Source: Acidobacteriaceae bacterium
GTDB lineage: Bacteria > Acidobacteriota > Terriglobia > Terriglobales > Acidobacteriaceae
Assembly: GCA_003134815.1 (NCBI GenBank)
Contig: PLCO01000039.1
Location: 1-38,758 of the forward strand
Direction: 5' to 3'
Length of the DNA: 38,758 nt
In this document: positions 1-8,747 of the stretch, in pieces
Position numbering within the stretch: position 1 is the first letter of the stretch
Layout of the letters: every line of letters begins with the position of its first letter
Made by a program: the position numbers and the translations under genes
The notes under the pieces: generated by a model
Databases searched by the model: none
What the model was told of the DNA's origin: nothing
The model's input: the letters and a program-made list of their open reading frames with translations, nothing else

Positions 1-70
1 CTCCCGCTTACGCTCACGCCCGCGAAACGGCTCAAGTTCAAATCTGCCCGTCCCGACCATGCGACGGACG

Positions 71-1804
71 TTACCGTTCCGGCAACTGTTGGATGTAGAT
101 AAAGCGGTGAAACGGCGGGATCACTGTAATGTATTCGACGGGCGGAAACTTCGAGGGAGCGAGATCGGAGAGGGGTTTCTCGACCACGAAGTACCGAGGC
201 ACGACCGCAGGGGTCACAGAGAGGCTATCAAAACCAGGCGGGAGCCACTGCGGCGGAACATACGGACGGTAAACGCCCGGGGGCGCCGTCATGTCAGGAT
301 TGTTCACATGGCCGACAGCATCGAGCTGGGTGTCGCCGTCGTATTCAAGACCTGCTTCAATCTCCGTTCTGGGAACGTCGGCAGCGCGCAACATATTTGC
401 TGCCTTGAGGACTGCCCGGCGCACGGAGTGCAATCTGCTTGCCTTGGCGAAACCAGCAAAACCGAGCAGCACAAGGGCGACGATTGCGACCTTCGGAATG
501 CCGCGCGCTCGATCCTGAGAGACCTTGAGAAGGCAAACGATTGCGATCGGAATCAACCCGAGAAAGTAACGATCCCATACCCACAGACTCCCGTCCGTAG
601 GCATCAGGAGCAACACAAAGTAGCCCAGAGAAAACGGCCCGAGCAGCCAGAAGATAGCGGACCACGATTGCGACCGATATAGCGGGGGTCCGGCTGCGCG
701 CAGAGTATATTGTTGCGCGGATCGCCTGCGCAGAACAAGAAAGAGCAGCGCGAATGCAATCAAAGCGGACATGAAGGCTACAGGAACGGAGATGCCGAAG
801 TGTTTGAGCGCAATGCCGAGCTGGCTGCGATCCCACTCTGAACATGTGAGCAACACAAATACAGAGAAACATGCATAGATGCCCCAAAACGGCCTGCGGG
901 GGAGCCGCAGAATGGTGTGAATATTGCAGGCAATGACCGGCGAGATGGCCACCAGCACAAAACGGGAGGCCGCAAAAACCTGCCAAAGTCGATCCTTCAG
1001 CACCGGCCACAAGCTGGAGAGGGGGGGGATCGACTCAGGATAGGAATAGGGCTGCGTGAGATACCACTTGAAGAAAAGAAAGATGCAAACGCAACCGATT
1101 GCAGTAATGATGGCCGTCGACGGTAAGACGCCGCGCCGCCTGCGCTGCCACCATCCGACCGCGGGAATCATCAGCAGAATTCCAAGGAAGGCGGTTTGAC
1201 GGACAGTTCCGCCCACCAGGTTCGTGAGGGCCGCAAAAGCGAGCCACATGACGACTGACCGGTCCTGCTTCTGCTCTACGGCGATTTGACAAATCAAAAG
1301 GCAAATAAATGTGACGAGGAGACTGGGAACGTCTGTCATGAAGCCGCTGGCTACGGGCAGGAAGATCGGCGAAAGTCCAAGGGTCAACACTCCGAAAGAA
1401 GCATGGCGCTCAGTGAATCCAAAACGTAGAAGGATTTGGTGAAAGAGAAGGATGGTTGCGAAGACGATAGGCAGAAGAGAGAGGCGAACCACAAGATAGG
1501 AAAACCCGAAGATTTTGATGAAAGGCGCGGCCCATAGAATGAACCATCCCAGGGTTGGGGCTGCCCAGCCGTTGTAGACGAAGTGGCCGGTCTGAGCAAA
1601 GATTGCGGCGGTGCGCGCGAACGTCCAGTCGTCCTGGTATCCAGTCTCGCCGGCGGGGTTGCAGGCAAGCACCACCACAACAACCAGGAGCCCGCAGAGC
1701 ACCCCGGAACGCCAAGAGGCCCGGCGCAGCACGCTGGAGTTGAATCCCATACCGAATGTTTCAGTTGCGCTCTCGCGAGCTCCCGAACGCAAATCGGCTG
1801 GCAT
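71..1804 (-). CDS. GT-C type glycosyltransferase, polytopic membrane protein
   Basis: A 577-residue, very hydrophobic protein with roughly ten or more membrane segments and a soluble C-terminal tail of about 100 residues. The first periplasmic loop carries an acidic pair in GYQDDW (D58, D59), the position where GT-C/ArnT/PMT-like lipid-sugar glycosyltransferases keep their catalytic acid. The family is known to move sugars from polyprenyl-phosphate carriers on the periplasmic face of the inner membrane; the acceptor cannot be read here. The start ATG shares one base with the TGA of the upstream ORF (TGATG, 1802-1806), which suggests translational coupling. An internal start at residue 20 is possible. 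A second GT-C-like gene lies upstream on the same strand, so a small envelope-glycan cluster is likely. Confident of the fold class, not of the substrate. Confidence 0.75.
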   Translation of the reverse strand: MPADLRSGARESATETFGMGFNSSVLRRASWRSGVLCGLLVVVVVLACNPAGETGYQDDWTFARTAAIFAQTGHFVYNGWAAPTLGWFILWAAPFIKIFGFSYLVVRLSLLPIVFATILLFHQILLRFGFTERHASFGVLTLGLSPIFLPVASGFMTDVPSLLVTFICLLICQIAVEQKQDRSVVMWLAFAALTNLVGGTVRQTAFLGILLMIPAVGWWQRRRRGVLPSTAIITAIGCVCIFLFFKWYLTQPYSYPESIPPLSSLWPVLKDRLWQVFAASRFVLVAISPVIACNIHTILRLPRRPFWGIYACFSVFVLLTCSEWDRSQLGIALKHFGISVPVAFMSALIAFALLFLVLRRRSAQQYTLRAAGPPLYRSQSWSAIFWLLGPFSLGYFVLLLMPTDGSLWVWDRYFLGLIPIAIVCLLKVSQDRARGIPKVAIVALVLLGFAGFAKASRLHSVRRAVLKAANMLRAADVPRTEIEAGLEYDGDTQLDAVGHVNNPDMTAPPGVYRPYVPPQWLPPGFDSLSVTPAVVPRYFVVEKPLSDLAPSKFPPVEYITVIPPFHRFIYIQQLPER

Positions 1805-2316
1805 CAGTGTCTCCTGAGTTTACTGTAACCGGCAGAGATCGACGAGAGCGGAGGAATCGCCGGGGTCGGATCGCGGCGAGGCCCGTTCAGCCGGAGCCGC
1901 GCGACGTTGCCGATTCCGGCGGTTTGCTCAGGTTGAGCTGCTGCGATCCAAGTGTGGCACGCGGCGGCCATTTGATTGACGGGCAAGCCGGTCATTCGCG
2001 ATAGACCGTTGCCTGCGGCCGCGATTGGAACAAAGTACAAAGGAAGGCCGATTCCGTACTTTGAGTAGCTGCGGCCATCCGGCGCCTTGAGGGTTCCGCC
2101 TTCTCCGTAGGGAATACCGAGCTGCCCGCGGTCAACGATGGCTTGCGCGGTACGGATGGAGTAGCCGGTGTCAGGAACTGCAACATAGCCCTTTGCTGAG
2201 AAGACGTAAATTGCCAAGCAGATAGAGAGCAGGTACCAGAGAGTTCGATCACGCCGGCCGAACGACGAAGCTGCTTCAGTCACCATCCATCTCCAGTCCA
2301 TTCCACTGTAGTTCAT
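1804..2316 (-). pseudogene. Truncated N-terminal fragment of a large membrane glycosyltransferase-like protein
   Basis: A 170-residue ORF. The first 115 or so residues look genuine: a basic N-terminus, one membrane segment near residues 27-45, then a loop with DTGYSIRTAQAIVDRGQ and SKYGIGLPLYFVP, as at the start of large acidobacterial polytopic membrane proteins that normally exceed 450 residues. After about residue 117 the hydrophobic pattern is lost and the tail is Arg/Pro-rich and unlike a membrane protein, which fits an internal deletion or frameshift. It still abuts the next gene through a TGATG overlap, so translating the fragment may serve to couple translation of that gene. It may also be expressed as a short protein. 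I infer a decayed gene; a full-length homologue alignment would decide. Confidence 0.55.
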
Positions 2317-2431
2317 GGCCCAGGACCGTCGATGATCCGTGACCGGAGGGACTTGGTCGCGAGGTCCCAGCCAGCCGACGTGACGGCGACCCGGACAGAA
2401 TCAGCGCGGCAATGTCGTCATTGGCGCTGGA

Positions 2432-4024
2432 TCAATTGCGTTCCCACACCTGGTCAAGATCGGAGAAGGTCCAGACACGGTGGTAGCGCTGATGCAGGAA
2501 CTGGATGAATGGCGCAAGGTGGTAGGCTGCAGGGCCGTCGATGGGGTTGGGGACCTCGAGCGAAGGCGACGAAAGGATGTACTGCACGTTTTGGTCGTCG
2601 AGCTGGCGAACGGTCAACTGCACATACTCGGGCGGCGTGGTATCCCGATTCTCCAGCATGTCGAAGAAAGCCGGATTTCGCAGGGAAAGGGGCAGATAAA
2701 GCCCCGACCAGCCGGCCTGGAAGAACAACTCTCCTGGCCGCGTACGCGCACCTATCCAGAGGAGTTTGTCTGCAGTCGATGTTCGCGTAGCAACAACACC
2801 GGCGGGCGTATCGACGATGACGCTCTGCTCCCGGTACCGGGACCGCACTTGGGAGATGGCCAGGCAGGCAATCGCAATCCAGAGAAACAGCGAGGTCAAG
2901 AATTGCATTCTTGTGACGTACCTCAGGAGCCAGACGAGCAAAACGATACCCGGTGCTGCAGCGCAGTATAGCCTTAGCCAGCTTGGGCTGCGTGCGACTT
3001 CGAGCAGAGTCGCCAATCCGACGAAAGTGAGCAACGCGATTCGAGCGGTGTTGGGTGATGACGTGTTTCTGCGGCGCCAAAGCAGGAGCCCGCAGATGAG
3101 ATAGGTAAACGGCAGAAGCAGATAAACCAGGGCGGCTTGACCGAAGCTCGCCAATTGGCCCGGTGCGTGCGGATCGGGCAGGCCAAGCGACCAATTACTC
3201 CAGCGGTCAACCATAAAGCGGGCCGGATACACGGCTTGGAAAGATAGCAGGCGACGAATGCCGACTGTTGCGAGCCAGTGAGCGCTCGCGGCGCCCCAGA
3301 CAACGGCAAAGCCGAACATGAGCAGGGCGCACTGCCGAAGCAGGATTCGCAGGGAGGCGCGCGTGGCGAACCACTCCCACAGAAAGAAAAGCATAACCGC
3401 GGCGGCGGCGATGCCTCCCGTGGTTTGGGTAAAGAATGCAGCCAGGCCGAGCAGGCCCCCTGCGATCGCGATTCTTGCCATCGTCCGGCGCTGCAACAAC
3501 ACCAGAACAGCGCTAAGAAGAACGACCTGGCAGAACCAGTGATGCGTGGCGTTGAGCAGCTTTCCGTAGATGAGCACCAGAAAGAGCACTGCAGCCAGCA
3601 AGGCCCGCGAGCGGGGCATGATACGCAGCGCTAGACGGAAGCAAAGCCAGCTTAGCGTGACGCCGAGAAGCAGCACGATGAGGTTGGTCGTCCATACGCG
3701 CGGACCGAACAACCGAAATGCTGCGAGATAAACGAGGTCAGTGCCCGGCGGCGTGAACTCAAAGAAGTCGAGGTAGACGCGTTGGCCGATGAACATGCGC
3801 TGGGCATAGGTCCAGAACAGCACCTGGTCACCGCCCAGCAGAAACGGAGTTCCGCGAAACGTAAAAAGATTCACAAACAAATAAACAGCGGAGCCCAGGA
3901 CAAGGACGAATTGGAAGAGCGGGGTTGCAGGCGCGTGTTCCCGATGACCACGAACAGCGCTGGCTGGAGCGACGGCAGAGCGGCCCTCGGACGATTCATT
4001 CGGTTCGGGACCGGTTATTGTCAT
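2432..4024 (-). CDS. GT-C type polytopic membrane glycosyltransferase-like protein
   Basis: A 530-residue integral membrane protein with a 35-residue soluble N-terminus, about ten membrane segments and a globular C-terminal part of about 130 residues. The first loop holds GGDQVLFW (D66), then LDFFEFTPPGTDLVY near residues 85-99, a layout shared with bacterial GT-C proteins of the ArnT/PMT superfamily, where an acidic residue in loop 1 binds the metal or activates the acceptor. It is expected to act in the inner membrane on polyprenyl-linked sugars. It lies upstream of the truncated ORF and the 577-residue GT-C gene on the same strand. No strong ribosome binding site is seen before the ATG at 4024. 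Substrate unknown. Confidence 0.72.
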   Translation of the reverse strand: MTITGPEPNESSEGRSAVAPASAVRGHREHAPATPLFQFVLVLGSAVYLFVNLFTFRGTPFLLGGDQVLFWTYAQRMFIGQRVYLDFFEFTPPGTDLVYLAAFRLFGPRVWTTNLIVLLLGVTLSWLCFRLALRIMPRSRALLAAVLFLVLIYGKLLNATHHWFCQVVLLSAVLVLLQRRTMARIAIAGGLLGLAAFFTQTTGGIAAAAVMLFFLWEWFATRASLRILLRQCALLMFGFAVVWGAASAHWLATVGIRRLLSFQAVYPARFMVDRWSNWSLGLPDPHAPGQLASFGQAALVYLLLPFTYLICGLLLWRRRNTSSPNTARIALLTFVGLATLLEVARSPSWLRLYCAAAPGIVLLVWLLRYVTRMQFLTSLFLWIAIACLAISQVRSRYREQSVIVDTPAGVVATRTSTADKLLWIGARTRPGELFFQAGWSGLYLPLSLRNPAFFDMLENRDTTPPEYVQLTVRQLDDQNVQYILSSPSLEVPNPIDGPAAYHLAPFIQFLHQRYHRVWTFSDLDQVWERN

Positions 4025-4573
4025 TGAAATTTTCCGAGGAGATTCATTGGGAAGCTCTAAGCGACGAGCCGCGGAGCGGATCCCGCAGCAGAGCGAAGAA
4101 GGTGACCGTCCGAGCCGAAATTGCGGGCAAAAAGTCCGCCCAGCCGAAATCTGATTACCAACACCTTATGGCTAAGTCCGGGCATTTCACGGGTCCTCTC
4201 GATCAAGTTACCCCATTCTAACTTGATGACAATTGAAACTCAGGCGCAAGTCGGCGTCCATTTAGTTGACGACCCGACCCGATTAGGCCGAGTTTTGACT
4301 TCCGGCCTACGTGACTTTTGTCATGTACCCAAAAGCAGAAACTTCGCGCAATGTGGAGAGACAGGGCAAAGAACCCTATTTGGGCCTGTGGCTGGCTTTG
4401 ACCGGTTCACGGAGCACTCCTCTATTTTGAAGCTGCACATCTCCTCCTTGGCTGCACATCCTTGGTTTGACTCAGGAATCGACTCAGGGCCGTGCTCGAG
4501 AAAAATCAGCGGCGATCTGTGAGCAGGCGAACTGAGAGCACGCGATCTGCGGGCGCTTGAGTGATCGAGGAAA
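4025..4573. other. 549-bp intergenic region between divergent genes
   Basis: No convincing coding sequence. It separates the minus-strand membrane gene from the plus-strand lipoprotein and should hold both promoters, but no clean -35/-10 pair was found. It contains a perfect 9-bp inverted repeat at 4202-4227, a GCTGCACATC direct repeat near 4432-4460, and a weak stem around 4360-4390. The short ORFs here show no recognisable domain. Confidence 0.5.
4202..4227. repeat. Perfect 9-bp inverted repeat in intergenic DNA
   Basis: Arms ATCAAGTTA (4202-4210) and TAACTTGAT (4219-4227) flank an 8-nt spacer CCCCATTC. There is no T-run after either arm, so it is not a classical terminator. It could be an operator for a dimeric regulator or a small hairpin. 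It lies about 180 bp upstream of the membrane gene start at 4024 and 350 bp upstream of the lipoprotein. Confidence 0.5.
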
Positions 4574-6514
4574 ATGGAAAGGCGGCGCATGCACTCCCCC
4601 CATTCGCGTCATGAATTGCAGTCGAACAGCAACGAACGCAAAACATCGTGGATCGTTGTCGGCGCGCTGGCGTTTTTGCCGGCCTTTTTCGGTCTTGAGG
4701 GCTGCACGCAGCCGACTCCGACCACTAAAGAGGTTGCTGCACCGACGATCAGCTCGTTTACCGCGAGCCCGACATCGATTATTGCGGGCACAAGCACAAC
4801 GCTGAATTGGGCAGCTACGGGAGCGACGGGCATCGCAGTTACGCCTGGAACGTTTGCGTCCACATTGGCGAGTGGATCGGTGGTTCTTAGCCCGACGGCG
4901 ACGACCACGTACACGCTGACGGCTACAAATACCACTGGGACGGGGACGGCGACGGCGACGGCGACCGTGACAGTGACCCAGCCGAGCCTGCCATCCATCG
5001 GTTCGTTCACCGCGAACCCGACGAGCATTACCCTGGGCGGGATCAGCGCGTTGAGCTGGACGACGAGTGGCGCGACGACGCTGAACATTGCGCCGGGGAA
5101 TCTGGCGTCGACTTCGGCGAGCGGCACAGTGAACGTGAGCCCGGAGACGACGACTACCTATGTTCTGACGGCGACCAATGCTGCAGGATCGGTGACGGCC
5201 TCGGCGAAGGTGACTTTGACGTCGTCAGGCGGGTCGTTGAGCATCGCTACGACGAGCTGCCCCGGAGGAACGCAGAACACAGCTTACGCGGGATGCACGA
5301 TTGCCGCGACGGGCGGGACTCCGCCGTACAGTTTTTCTGTTGACGACAGCGGTAGCTATCCTCCGCTGCCAGAGGGGATGGCGATGGATGGATCGTCGGG
5401 CGAGATTACCAGCCCGCTGATCGGCGGCCAGGGGACTTACTCACCGGAAATAATCGTGACGGACGCGACAGCCGCGACGGCGAAGGCGCAGATTACCTTC
5501 GCGATCAACGGCAGCAATGCGTTCCTCAAGAATGTTTTTACGGCGGCTTCCATCTTCCACCATCGCGTGGATGTTGCGACGACGAACCTGCCGGTGGATA
5601 CTTCGCCGGCGGCGCCGATGTACAGCGGCTATTTGCCGGAGTCGGTGAAGCCATTCTTCGGAAACAATTCGAACGCGCCATTCCCGAACGGGATTCCGGC
5701 GATCGAGGTGCCGTATAACCAGCCCGATGTTTCGGTGGCGACGACGGTGTATCAGTCGTACTTTACTTCGGGTCCGATTCCGGCTTACGCGCCCGTTGAG
5801 GGCACGAGCAACTCGTCGGGTGACAGGCACGTGCTGGTGTATCTGGAGCCGGGCAACGGAAAGAATGCGGCGCTCTACGAGATATGGCAGGGAGTTTATC
5901 TGGATGGGCCGTGGACCGATTCTTCAAACGCAGATTGGCCGAATGTGGCGACCGATGCGCTGACGCCGCAGGGACAGGGGACGTCAGATGCGGCGGGCTT
6001 GCCGGTTTCGCCGCTGCTGGTGACGGCGGATGAGGTGATCGGAACGGGCACGCCGAGCGCGCCGAACGGGACGGTGCAACATCCGATTCGATTCACGCTG
6101 AATCATATGTTGAATTACTGGGTGTGGCCGGCCACGCAAACGGCGGGAGTGGGAAGCTGCACGGCGACGGGTGGCGGCGCGATTTCCACGGAGAGCGAGA
6201 TTTCGCAGGCAACGCCGCCGGCAAGTTGCACGATGAGCGGAGCGGCAGGCGAGATCTATCGGCTGAAGGCGTCCGTGACGACGCCGACATGCGCGGCGAC
6301 GAGCCCGCAGGCGGCGATCATTATTACCGGGTTCCGGAATTACGGAATCATTCTGGCGGACAACGGCGACAGCGGCGGGTTGATCGGGACGCCGGACGCT
6401 CGCTGGAACGACGCGGACCTCTCGTGCCTGACCAGCTTGATACTGTCGGACTTTGAGCCGGTGAACATATCGAGCCTGATGGTGACGAACGACAGCGGGG
6501 CGACGAGCCACTAG
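4574..6514 (+). CDS. Ig-repeat surface lipoprotein with a conserved C-terminal domain of unknown function
   Basis: A 646-residue exported protein. A basic N-terminus and hydrophobic stretch (25-40) end in the lipobox LEGC with Cys44, so it should be a lipoprotein. Two Thr/Ser-rich Ig-like repeats follow (about 57-140 and 143-226, each starting with a form of FTA(S/N)PTSI), then a putative-Ig (He_PIG-like) segment (about 230-315). The last 330 residues resemble, from memory, a domain seen in other secreted bacterial proteins with motifs like GDRHVLV, YEIWQGVY, YGIILADNGD and TPDARWND; its function is not known to me. An enzymatic or adhesive role at the cell surface is a guess. GAGG at 4567-4570 precedes the chosen ATG; an ATG five codons later has a GGAAAGGCGG stretch before it. 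It converges on the downstream hydrolase with 24 nt between them. Confidence 0.78.
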   Translation: MERRRMHSPHSRHELQSNSNERKTSWIVVGALAFLPAFFGLEGCTQPTPTTKEVAAPTISSFTASPTSIIAGTSTTLNWAATGATGIAVTPGTFASTLASGSVVLSPTATTTYTLTATNTTGTGTATATATVTVTQPSLPSIGSFTANPTSITLGGISALSWTTSGATTLNIAPGNLASTSASGTVNVSPETTTTYVLTATNAAGSVTASAKVTLTSSGGSLSIATTSCPGGTQNTAYAGCTIAATGGTPPYSFSVDDSGSYPPLPEGMAMDGSSGEITSPLIGGQGTYSPEIIVTDATAATAKAQITFAINGSNAFLKNVFTAASIFHHRVDVATTNLPVDTSPAAPMYSGYLPESVKPFFGNNSNAPFPNGIPAIEVPYNQPDVSVATTVYQSYFTSGPIPAYAPVEGTSNSSGDRHVLVYLEPGNGKNAALYEIWQGVYLDGPWTDSSNADWPNVATDALTPQGQGTSDAAGLPVSPLLVTADEVIGTGTPSAPNGTVQHPIRFTLNHMLNYWVWPATQTAGVGSCTATGGGAISTESEISQATPPASCTMSGAAGEIYRLKASVTTPTCAATSPQAAIIITGFRNYGIILADNGDSGGLIGTPDARWNDADLSCLTSLILSDFEPVNISSLMVTNDSGATSH

Positions 6515-6538
6515 GATTGCTTGGCTGAACAAGGTGCT

Positions 6539-7318
6539 TTAGACAAGCTTTTCGAGAATTGCGGTCAAAACCTCCGGCTGGTCGATCATTACGTCGTGGC
6601 CGCAGGTCACAGTCTCAGTCTTCCAAGACCTGTCTGCCCGGCAGCGTTCCAAAGCATTGTCAAACGCAGCCATTTGGAATAGGGGTGCGCGAATATAAAC
6701 CTTTTTGGAAATGCTCTCGTACGCGCGCGTCACCTTCAGTTTCTCGGTAAAGCAACCGATCGGATGCGGCGTCAACTTGCTGTTGACCCACGCCAGGTCG
6801 CTTGCATTCACTTGAAAATAGGACGCAGGCGGGGGCTTGACAGCAGATATAGAGGGCGGCGAAGCGTGGTTGATCTCGTATAGCGACTGGTCATTTTCAG
6901 GTATGAAGGCATCGAGGTAAACAATTGTCGAGATTCGATTCCGCAGCTGCTCGGCAACGCCGGTAATAACCATGCCGCCATACGAATGACCGACGAGCAC
7001 GATCCCATCGAGATCCTTCCATTTGATTTCGCCAGCTACGTCGGCAATCTGCGTGGAAAGGTCGATCCCATCGGGCGGCAAGTGCGAACGCTCTCCCACG
7101 CCCGAGAGAGTGGGGGCAATGACATAGTGGCCTTTTTCCGTTAAGCGATCGTAGACACGCCGCCAGCACCATCCGCCATGCCATGCGCCGTGAACCAAAA
7201 CAAACGTAGCTTTCTTCCGCTCGGCGTGGACCATTAGATCCGGCACGATTTCAGCGCCGGCTACCAGCCCCACCCCTATGGATATAACTTGCCGTCGCGA
7301 AATATGTCCAGATCCCAT
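6539..7318 (-). CDS. Alpha/beta hydrolase, EstC/methylesterase-like, with Tat-like signal
   Basis: A 259-residue alpha/beta hydrolase. The N-terminus has SRRQVISIG followed by a hydrophobic stretch, resembling a twin-arginine signal, so export is likely. The core starts at FVLVHGAWHGGWCW (oxyanion-hole region, about 39-52). The nucleophile elbow is GHSYGG with Ser112, and the probable catalytic His241 lies in CGHDVMID. The catalytic acid cannot be assigned with confidence. HGxWHGxWCW is typical of the plant hydroxynitrile lyase/methylesterase-like branch that includes bacterial EstC-type carboxylesterases, so a small-ester hydrolase is the best call; substrate unknown. A good promoter (TTGCAT, 16 bp, TATAAT) and an AAGGGG ribosome binding site precede the ATG at 7318. 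Confidence 0.82.
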   Translation of the reverse strand: MGSGHISRRQVISIGVGLVAGAEIVPDLMVHAERKKATFVLVHGAWHGGWCWRRVYDRLTEKGHYVIAPTLSGVGERSHLPPDGIDLSTQIADVAGEIKWKDLDGIVLVGHSYGGMVITGVAEQLRNRISTIVYLDAFIPENDQSLYEINHASPPSISAVKPPPASYFQVNASDLAWVNSKLTPHPIGCFTEKLKVTRAYESISKKVYIRAPLFQMAAFDNALERCRADRSWKTETVTCGHDVMIDQPEVLTAILEKLV

Positions 7319-7342
7319 TCCCCAAATCCCCTTTGTGCCCGG

Positions 7343-7370
7343 ATTATATGCGACCAGAAAGACGATGCAA
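7343..7370 (-). promoter_or_regulatory. Sigma-70 type promoter of the alpha/beta hydrolase
   Basis: Read on the minus strand: -35 TTGCAT (7370-7365), a 16-bp spacer and a perfect -10 TATAAT (7348-7343). Transcription should start near 7336, giving an 18-nt leader that just includes the AAGGGG ribosome binding site. Confidence 0.6.
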
Positions 7371-7473
7371 AGAATCCGAGACGCCCATGAAGACGGTCCG
7401 TGGACAATAAACTACCACTATGTCCCCCAGAGCCGACGATCTCTCTTTGGATTTTCCAGCCTGCCTTAGAGGC

Positions 7474-7746
7474 CTAATGCGCGGGGGGAACGAAGTCGGC
7501 AGGCAGGGCTGAGCCGGAGCCGAAGAAGAAGTCTTCCATCTGCTCGACGAGGAACTGCTGAGCCTGCGGCAGCCAGGGCTGGAGGCGGTACTCGTTCAGC
7601 AGCATCTTCTGGCGGCCGAGCCACTCGTCCCAGGCCGCTTTCGAGACATTTTTATAGATCTTCTGGCCAAGCTCCGAGTCGAAGGGCGGCTCGTCGAGGC
7701 CTTCCATTTCCTTCTTGTTGCGAACGCAAAAAACCATGTGCGCCAT
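7474..7746 (-). CDS. yggX: Probable Fe(2+)-trafficking protein YggX
   Basis: A 90-residue protein matching the YggX family along its length: an N-terminal VFC with the conserved Cys7, then a P-x6-LG(Q/K)(R/K)I motif seen as FDSELGQKIYKNVSK, AWDEWLGRQKMLLNEYRL, and a terminal EQMEDFFFGS. The E. coli protein is a small cytosolic factor that protects Fe-S clusters against oxidative damage and has been linked to iron trafficking. The C-terminus has a short Pro/Ala extension. GGGAGC lies 8 nt before the ATG at 7746, and TACAAT at 7772-7767 could be the -10 element. It is a single gene, with a convergent or unrelated neighbour on each side. Confidence 0.92.
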   Translation of the reverse strand: MAHMVFCVRNKKEMEGLDEPPFDSELGQKIYKNVSKAAWDEWLGRQKMLLNEYRLQPWLPQAQQFLVEQMEDFFFGSGSALPADFVPPAH

Positions 7747-8054
7747 AAGAATTGCTCCCAGATGCCATTGTAACTGGACCGCGAGAGGATCCCGGCTCGC
7801 GGCGGTTGGCTTCCGTTGCCGCCTTCCGTTGCTTGTGACTAGCGTTTGAGTTTCCCGCTACGCACGGCTGCGTGAGCAAATCTGACCAGACCGAAGCTCT
7901 CGAAAACGGCCAGAATGATGCTGGTGCTTGATCTGCCTCCGAGATGCGGTCAGATTTCGGACGAGTTCAGAGCGAGTTTTGGGCGAGCTCAGAGCGAGTT
8001 CCCGGCAAGCTCAGTGCGGATTCAGAGCGAGCGGGCCAGTTAAAAGGAGCTTCA
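7747..8054. other. 308-bp non-coding region with a 22-nt tandem repeat
   Basis: Separates divergent yggX and the first DUF4870 gene. An ORF extends upstream of 8055 in frame with the DUF4870 gene, but it is built mostly from the tandem repeat at 7962-8035 and is not taken as coding. The yggX -10 (7772-7767) lies at the left end. No clear promoter was found for the plus-strand gene. Confidence 0.5.
7962..8035. repeat. Imperfect 22-nt tandem repeat, about 3.5 copies
   Basis: Units begin at 7962, 7984 and 8006, with a partial unit to 8035. The shared core is CAGAGCGAG, seen three times, usually preceded by GAGTT or GAGCT. It lies directly upstream of the ribosome binding site of the first DUF4870 gene. 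Confidence 0.65.
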
Positions 8055-8426
8055 ATGTCCGATGTGAATGTGTCTGGCGCGAATGTGTCTGGCCTCTCTG
8101 ACAACGCCGCCGGCGGTCTTTCCTACATCACGATTATTCCGGCAATTGTGTTTCTGATCCTTGAACCCTACAAGAAAAGCGCCTTTGTCCGCTTTAACGC
8201 CTGGCAGTCGATCTTTTTTTATGTTGCCTGGGCCGTAGTGCATATTCTGGTCGAGGTCGTACAAAATCTTGTTCCGACGGTGGTTTTCCTCACTTTGTCC
8301 TTGTGGCAATTTGTGGATCTCGCCTTCTTTGTCGTGCTGGTGATCGTGTTCGTCAGTGCTTTCAACGGCAAGCGCTTTATGCTTCCGATCATTGGCGGAC
8401 TGGCAGAGAAGCAAGCTAACCGGTAA
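8055..8426 (+). CDS. DUF4870 (Tic20-like) small membrane protein, copy 1
   Basis: A 123-residue protein with three predicted membrane segments (about 22-40, 48-70 and 75-105) and a conserved positively charged C-terminus ending in a GKRF-LP-I-G-LAEKQA pattern. This matches DUF4870, a small inner-membrane family related to the chloroplast Tic20 fold; its function in bacteria is unknown. The start at 8055 is fixed by AAAGGAGC at 8043-8050, so the in-frame extension back to 7944 is rejected. A second, clearly homologous gene follows at 8748. The paralogues share YITIIPAI, FLI-EPY-K, FVRFN-WQ and the C-terminal tail. A strong hairpin terminator separates them, so they are probably transcribed separately. 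Confidence 0.85.
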   Translation: MSDVNVSGANVSGLSDNAAGGLSYITIIPAIVFLILEPYKKSAFVRFNAWQSIFFYVAWAVVHILVEVVQNLVPTVVFLTLSLWQFVDLAFFVVLVIVFVSAFNGKRFMLPIIGGLAEKQANR

Positions 8427-8452
8427 CTGCCCCCCGCAGTGCCGATTGCAGG

Positions 8453-8478
8453 AACGGCCTCCGCATGGAGGCCGTTTC
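8453..8478 (+). terminator. Hairpin terminator after the first DUF4870 gene
   Basis: A perfect 10-bp stem, AACGGCCTCC (8453-8462) with GGAGGCCGTT (8467-8476), around a GCAT loop, 27 nt after the stop codon. The T-run is short (TTTC), so it may be a weak intrinsic terminator. Confidence 0.65.
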
Positions 8479-8747
8479 TGCGTGTGCTGCCTGTCGTTCC
8501 CACACATGCTCGGGCTGCGCAGCTCTTCCTACTCAGGCCCAGCCTGTCTGCGGACCAGGCTCCGCCCCCTCGCGCGAAATTCTCTTGACAGGGAACGGGG
8601 CGGCAGTTTGTTCTATCTCCACCTCGCATGAGGCTCGCGGGCGCAGCAGTTAAATTCCCCGATCACCGATCACAGATCTGGGGGCTGTGCGCAGAAGCGA
8701 ATCGATTCCCCTCCCCCTCAACCGACTTCCCAAGAAGGAGAGTTGCT
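8479..8747. other. Intergenic leader of the second DUF4870 gene
   Basis: About 270 bp with no supported gene. An in-frame extension of the downstream gene begins at 8628 but lacks a ribosome binding site and matches nothing. AAGGAG at 8735-8740 marks the real start. No confident promoter was seen. Confidence 0.4.

Noticed and set aside
59..682. A 207-codon plus-strand ORF at the window start
   Set aside because: Antisense to the membrane glycosyltransferase, highly charged, and without recognisable features.
7944..8054. In-frame N-terminal extension of the first DUF4870 protein
   Set aside because: It encodes the tandem repeat, has no ribosome binding site, and the paralogue has no matching extension; AAAGGAGC fixes the start at 8055.
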